In this document: in pieces, positions 60,162-64,000 of the stretch | Layout of the letters: every line of letters starts with the position of its first letter | How positions within the stretch are numbered: position 1 is the stretch's first letter | Source of the DNA: Escherichia coli | GTDB lineage: Bacteria > Pseudomonadota > Gammaproteobacteria > Enterobacterales > Enterobacteriaceae | DNA length: 64,000 nt | NCBI RefSeq assembly: GCF_036503815.1 | Contig: NZ_AP027764.1 | Location: 1,240,001-1,304,000, forward strand | Direction: 5' to 3' | Notes under the pieces: generated by a model | Database searches by the model: none | The model's input: only the letters and a program-made list of their open reading frames with translations | Told to the model about the DNA's origin: nothing | Made by a program: the position numbers and the translations under genes

Positions 60162-62822
60162 TCATGATTCCTCGCGCTGGGCAAGATTTAGCGTAAGCCC
60201 AACGATCCCCTCTTCGAGCTGGATATCAACGTTAAACCCGAGCTTGCGGGCCAGCGCCACCATGCCACGATTGTTTGGCATCGTAATACCATTCAGACGT
60301 TGCAGTCCGTGATCTCGCGTATAGGTAATCAACTTTTCCATTAAGCGTCGACCTAAGCCTAACCCTTTGAGATCCGAGCGAACCAGCACGGCAAATTCGG
60401 CATCGATGTTATCAGGATCGGAGATCGCACGCGTGACGCCGAGGATCTCTTCCGTTTGATCAATACGTCGTACCGCTACAAACGCCATTTCCCGATCGTA
60501 GTCGATCTGCGTCATGTTGGCTAAATCTTCATGGGTAAATTCGTTGATCTCGCTAAAGTAGCGGTAATAAAGATCTTCTTTGGTGACTCGCGAAATGAAT
60601 TGCTGAAGCTGTGGCTCATCTTCCGGCAAAATCGGGCGGAACAAGCAACGTTCGCCGTTTTTCAATTCTACCCATTCTTCCAGCTGATGAGGATAAGGGC
60701 GGACAGCCAGGCGACTCTCGTTATCGCCTTCAAACGGCGTGATATCCAGCGTGACATCAAGCGCGGTAAATTCATTGCCAGAAGCCAGCAAAGGATGAAT
60801 ATCCAGCCTCTGAATCTCCGGACAATCGACAATCAAGTTAGAAACCTGCACCAGTAACTGGCTTAATCCCGCCACATCCAGCGGGCGTAGCGCACTACGC
60901 GCACGAATCTTTTTACTTTTGATCCCCTGAATGACCAGATAACGTGCCAGGTTCATGTTCAGCGGCGGTAGTGCGACGACGGCTTGATCTTCAGGACGCC
61001 ACTCCACACCGCCTTCGCCCAGCATGATCAACGGTCCGAAAACCGGATCGTGCTCAACCACTACTCGCAACTCCTGAGCGCCAGCACGGTTAGCCATACT
61101 TTGTACCAGCAGGCCGTGGATACGCGCCTGCGGCCAGGCCATTTTTACGCGATCGAAAATAGCATTTGCGGCTTGCTGGACTTCATTGGCTGTACGCAAG
61201 TAGAGCATGACGCCCTGAACTTCTGATTTATGTGGAATATCCGGCGAGCGTAATTTTAGTGCCACCGGATAACCAATCTGTTCGGCAATATGCACAGCCT
61301 CGGTGCTGTCAGTGGCAATCCAGGTGGGAAGTGTGTTCATGCCGTACGCTTGCAGGATAGGCTGAACTTCATGGGTATCGAGCGACGTTGCCCCTTCGAC
61401 AATGGCCTGTTGCAACAGAAGATGCGCTTCTGCGGTATTAGAGGTCAGATTGCTGGGCAACGCCGGCGTTTCGCGTAGTTGCTTCTGATTACGCCGGTAC
61501 TCCACCATATGCATAAAAGCGGTGATGGTTCCTTCCGGGGTGCGGTAGGTCGGCAGCCCGGCTTCGCTGAATAAACGTCGTGCCTCTTGCGAGGAGTGCT
61601 CGCCGCACCAGTTCGTCAGCAGAGAAACATACTTGCTGCGGGGATGATGCTTTACCGCTTCAATTAATGCATGTGCGCTTTCTGTTGCGGGAGCAGCGGC
61701 GCTGGGCGAATGAATAACCATCAGCGCATCAAAATCCTGACTGTGGAGCAGAATATCCAGCGTTTTAATATAATGCTCACTACTGGCGTCATCACGAAGA
61801 TCGAGCGGGTTAGAGATTGCCACATGTTCTGGCAGTGCATCGCGCAATTTCTGGCAGGTTTCTTCACTGAGCGTAGCCAGCTTGCCATTGCGTGACCATA
61901 AGGCATCCAGCGCCAGTGCGGCAGGTGCTGCACCGTTGCTGATAATCATCAGCCGCTCTCCACGTAGCGGGCGCATATGGCTAAGGGTTTCGACTGCCGA
62001 AAACAGCTCGTGGGTATCCTGTACTCGCAACAAACCGGCGCGCTGAATAGCTGCATCCCAGGCAGGATCCATTCCTGCAGTGGTGTTCAGTAGTCGTTGC
62101 GCAGCCGGGCTGCGTCCACTTTTAATCACCAGAATAGGTTTATTACGTGAGGCGCTACGTGCAGCCGAAACAAAACGTCGCGCATCACTTAATTGTTCGA
62201 GGTAGAGCAGGATTGCACTGGTTTTGCTGTCGCGCGCCAGATAATCGAGCAATTCATCAACGTCGATATCCAGGCTGTCGCCGAGAGCAATAAAGTAGGA
62301 AAAGCCCATTTCCCGCTGTTGTGCCCAGTCGAGGATGGTATTGGAGACGGCGGCAGACTGCGAAATAAACGCCAGTTTGCCGCGTTTAATCGGTACAGGC
62401 GAAAAGCTGGCATTCAGGCCTTGCCAGGGGGCCAGTAATCCCAGACTGTTTGGCCCCAGCAGACGCATGTTATGGCGCAGGGCACAGGCACGGAGATCTT
62501 CGTGCTGCGATGCCGGGGCGGAAAGAATAATGCAGGTTTTACAGCCTTTCTCGCCGAGCTCTTCCAGAAGAGCAAGATTGCGGCTGGCATTGGTACATAA
62601 AACCGCAAGATCGGGTGTAAAGGGCAGGCTGGCAATATCCGGCCAGGCCAACACACCCAACACCGCTTTCCAGGCAGGCGTCACCGGGAGTACCGGCCCG
62701 TTAAATCCCCCCGCCAGCAGGTTACGCATCATCAGATAACCTGCGCGATTGGGTTTCATCGATGCGCCAATTACCGCAATCGATTTTGGTCGCAGTAATG
62801 CTTCCAGTCCTCGCTGACTCAT
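60162..62822 (-). CDS. patZ: Protein lysine acetyltransferase PatZ (YfiQ)
   Basis: 886 residues: a large NDP-forming acyl-CoA-synthetase-like part (CoA-binding IAVIGASMKPNRAG near 15-28, ATP-grasp region to about 690) and a C-terminal GNAT acetyltransferase (about 720-886, with RSDLKGLGLGRRLMEKL as acetyl-CoA loop). It acetylates and so inactivates acetyl-CoA synthetase and other proteins. Confidence 0.97.
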   Translation of the reverse strand: MSQRGLEALLRPKSIAVIGASMKPNRAGYLMMRNLLAGGFNGPVLPVTPAWKAVLGVLAWPDIASLPFTPDLAVLCTNASRNLALLEELGEKGCKTCIILSAPASQHEDLRACALRHNMRLLGPNSLGLLAPWQGLNASFSPVPIKRGKLAFISQSAAVSNTILDWAQQREMGFSYFIALGDSLDIDVDELLDYLARDSKTSAILLYLEQLSDARRFVSAARSASRNKPILVIKSGRSPAAQRLLNTTAGMDPAWDAAIQRAGLLRVQDTHELFSAVETLSHMRPLRGERLMIISNGAAPAALALDALWSRNGKLATLSEETCQKLRDALPEHVAISNPLDLRDDASSEHYIKTLDILLHSQDFDALMVIHSPSAAAPATESAHALIEAVKHHPRSKYVSLLTNWCGEHSSQEARRLFSEAGLPTYRTPEGTITAFMHMVEYRRNQKQLRETPALPSNLTSNTAEAHLLLQQAIVEGATSLDTHEVQPILQAYGMNTLPTWIATDSTEAVHIAEQIGYPVALKLRSPDIPHKSEVQGVMLYLRTANEVQQAANAIFDRVKMAWPQARIHGLLVQSMANRAGAQELRVVVEHDPVFGPLIMLGEGGVEWRPEDQAVVALPPLNMNLARYLVIQGIKSKKIRARSALRPLDVAGLSQLLVQVSNLIVDCPEIQRLDIHPLLASGNEFTALDVTLDITPFEGDNESRLAVRPYPHQLEEWVELKNGERCLFRPILPEDEPQLQQFISRVTKEDLYYRYFSEINEFTHEDLANMTQIDYDREMAFVAVRRIDQTEEILGVTRAISDPDNIDAEFAVLVRSDLKGLGLGRRLMEKLITYTRDHGLQRLNGITMPNNRGMVALARKLGFNVDIQLEEGIVGLTLNLAQREES

Positions 62823-62853
62823 ATCGGTCTCCCGCAGAAGTGACCGAATGATT

Positions 62854-63552
62854 TTAAACGCTTTCTAACTGTTCTGCTGTGATGCTACCCAGATGTTGCG
62901 TTTTTCCTGCCAGATAGCGTGTTTTAAAGCGGGTGAAATACTCGCCTAGACCTGCCGCCGCTCCGGTATCGCCGGCCATATCTAACAGTGCGATGGCAAC
63001 TTCGGCAGTGCAGTATTGGCCTTCAGCCTGGGCTTCACGCAGGCGATAGGCAGAAAGCCGGGAAAGATCGACGGAAATGACGGGAAGATTATCCAGATAC
63101 GGACTTTTACGAAACATCTTGCGAGCTTCCGGCCAGGTACCATCGAGCATGATAAACAGCGGTGGCTTACCAGCAGGTGGTGTAAAAATCACTTCCCGTT
63201 GTTCATTAGCATATGAGGCAGGGAAGACCACCACCGGTTGATAATCCGGGTTTTGTACCAGAGCCAGCAAATCCTGCGAGGGTTCGGTACGGGACCATTG
63301 AAACGCGACGGTATTTGGCAAGATATCGGCAATCAGACGCCCGGTGTTACTGGGCTTCATTGGCTCGGTGTCGAACATCAGCAAACAAAAGCGACTTTTA
63401 GCTTCCGCTGGAGTAATTGTCGAACAGAGACATAATTTCTCTGGCAAAAGACAGCGTTGGCAGCGACGAACGCGATTACCGCGGGCAAGAAAAGGACGTG
63501 TTGCGCGCGCAATACGCTCGGCGCGTAACTGGAGAACAGCGTTTTCGGTCAT
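62854..63552 (-). CDS. tapT: tRNA 3-amino-3-carboxypropyl transferase TapT (YfiP, DTW domain)
   Basis: 232 residues starting MTENAVLQLRAERI (a longer frame to 63618 has no good start). The DTW domain has LDGTWPEARKMF with the DGTW signature near 133-136, and an N-terminal cluster CQRCLLPEKLCLC like a zinc knuckle. It makes acp3U at position 47 of tRNAs. Confidence 0.94.
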   Translation of the reverse strand: MTENAVLQLRAERIARATRPFLARGNRVRRCQRCLLPEKLCLCSTITPAEAKSRFCLLMFDTEPMKPSNTGRLIADILPNTVAFQWSRTEPSQDLLALVQNPDYQPVVVFPASYANEQREVIFTPPAGKPPLFIMLDGTWPEARKMFRKSPYLDNLPVISVDLSRLSAYRLREAQAEGQYCTAEVAIALLDMAGDTGAAAGLGEYFTRFKTRYLAGKTQHLGSITAEQLESV

Positions 63553-63620
63553 AAGAGAGCGTCGAAAAAACGCCATTGTCGCAGAGGAGAAAACGGGGCA
63601 CAAGATGCACCCCGACAAGA

Positions 63621-64000
63621 TTAAAGCGATTCGTTCAGCCAGCTATCGAAAGGTGCTTTTGGTACTGCGCCATTAAGCATGTCGACAACCTGACCGTTTT
63701 TGAAAATCATGATTGTCGGAATGCTACGAATACCAAAGCGGCTGCTTAATTCACGTTCAGCTTCGGTATTCACTTTCACAAAGCGCACTTTACCGCTACG
63801 CTCTTGCGCAACATCTTCAAAAATTGGTGCGAAATTACGGCAGGGGCCGCACCACGGCGCCCAGAAGTCGATCACCACAGGCAGATCATCTTTCAGCAAT
63901 TTATCGAGCGTTTCACTGGTCGCATTAATCACCTCTCCGTCAAACAAGTCGTGACCGCAGCGTCCGCATTTTGCCGCATCTTCGATCCGATCGTCGGGAA
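63621..64000 (-). CDS. trxC: Thioredoxin 2 TrxC, 5' end outside the window
   Basis: The frame is open to the last base, giving residues from DDRIEDAAKC onward; about 14 are missing. A CxxC (KCGRC) remains of the zinc-binding N-terminal domain and the redox site WCGPC follows in the thioredoxin fold (VVIDFWAPWCGPCRN). It is an oxidative-stress thioredoxin, oxyR-regulated in K-12; its promoter is off the window. Confidence 0.95.
   Translation of the reverse strand, partial: PDDRIEDAAKCGRCGHDLFDGEVINATSETLDKLLKDDLPVVIDFWAPWCGPCRNFAPIFEDVAQERSGKVRFVKVNTEAERELSSRFGIRSIPTIMIFKNGQVVDMLNGAVPKAPFDSWLNESL

Overview
The window is a stretch of an Escherichia coli chromosome (or a very close relative). 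The core proteins read as E. coli K-12 alleles with few changes. An rrnG-type ribosomal RNA operon carries tRNA-Glu, and the order ssrA-smpB-ratAB-bamE-recN-nadK-grpE ... clpB-rrnG-kgtP-pssA-patZ-tapT-trxC is the K-12 order, read here in the reverse direction.

Region 1 (1 to about 24.1 kb) is the late part of a lambda-like prophage, entered in the middle of the small terminase gene. Head genes come first: terminase, gpW-like joiner, portal, a single-chain ClpP-protease/major-capsid fusion, decoration protein and connector. A complete lambda-type tail operon follows (Z, U, V, G/GT frameshift, H, M, L, K, I, J), then lom, stf and tfa. The right end holds an AT-rich reverse-strand gene for a HEPN-motif/zinc-ribbon protein, and a broken dinI-like SOS gene behind two LexA boxes. 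Lysis, immunity and integrase genes are not in the window.

Region 2 (24.1 to 25.4 kb) is a small accessory stretch between prophage and ssrA. It has a tRNA-like 3' fragment, a tightly linked two-gene unit of unknown function, and several perfect palindromes next to the ssrA 3' end.

Region 3 (25.4 to 51.2 kb) is core genome. It covers trans-translation (ssrA, smpB), ratAB, outer-membrane assembly (bamE, bamD), DNA repair (recN with LexA boxes), NAD kinase, and heat-shock chaperones (grpE and clpB with sigma-32 promoters). It also covers signal recognition (ffh), the rpsP-rimM-trmD-rplS operon, the yfiR-dgcN-yfiB cyclic-di-GMP switch, and aromatic amino acid synthesis (aroF-tyrA under TyrR boxes, pheA behind the pheL attenuator). 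raiA, rluD-pgeF and clpB complete it. Departures from K-12 are a frameshifted acidic gene between grpE and corB, a DGDEF instead of GGDEF motif in DgcN, and an internally deleted IS4 lying in the raiA-bamD terminator.

Region 4 (51.2 to 64 kb) is the rRNA operon (P1, P2, 16S, tRNA-Glu, 23S, 5S, terminator). It is followed by kgtP, yfiM, pssA, patZ, tapT and trxC, which runs off the right edge.

Most likely places for something undescribed are the HEPN/zinc-ribbon gene of the prophage and the two-gene unit beside ssrA. Neither is shown to be a defence system by sequence alone.
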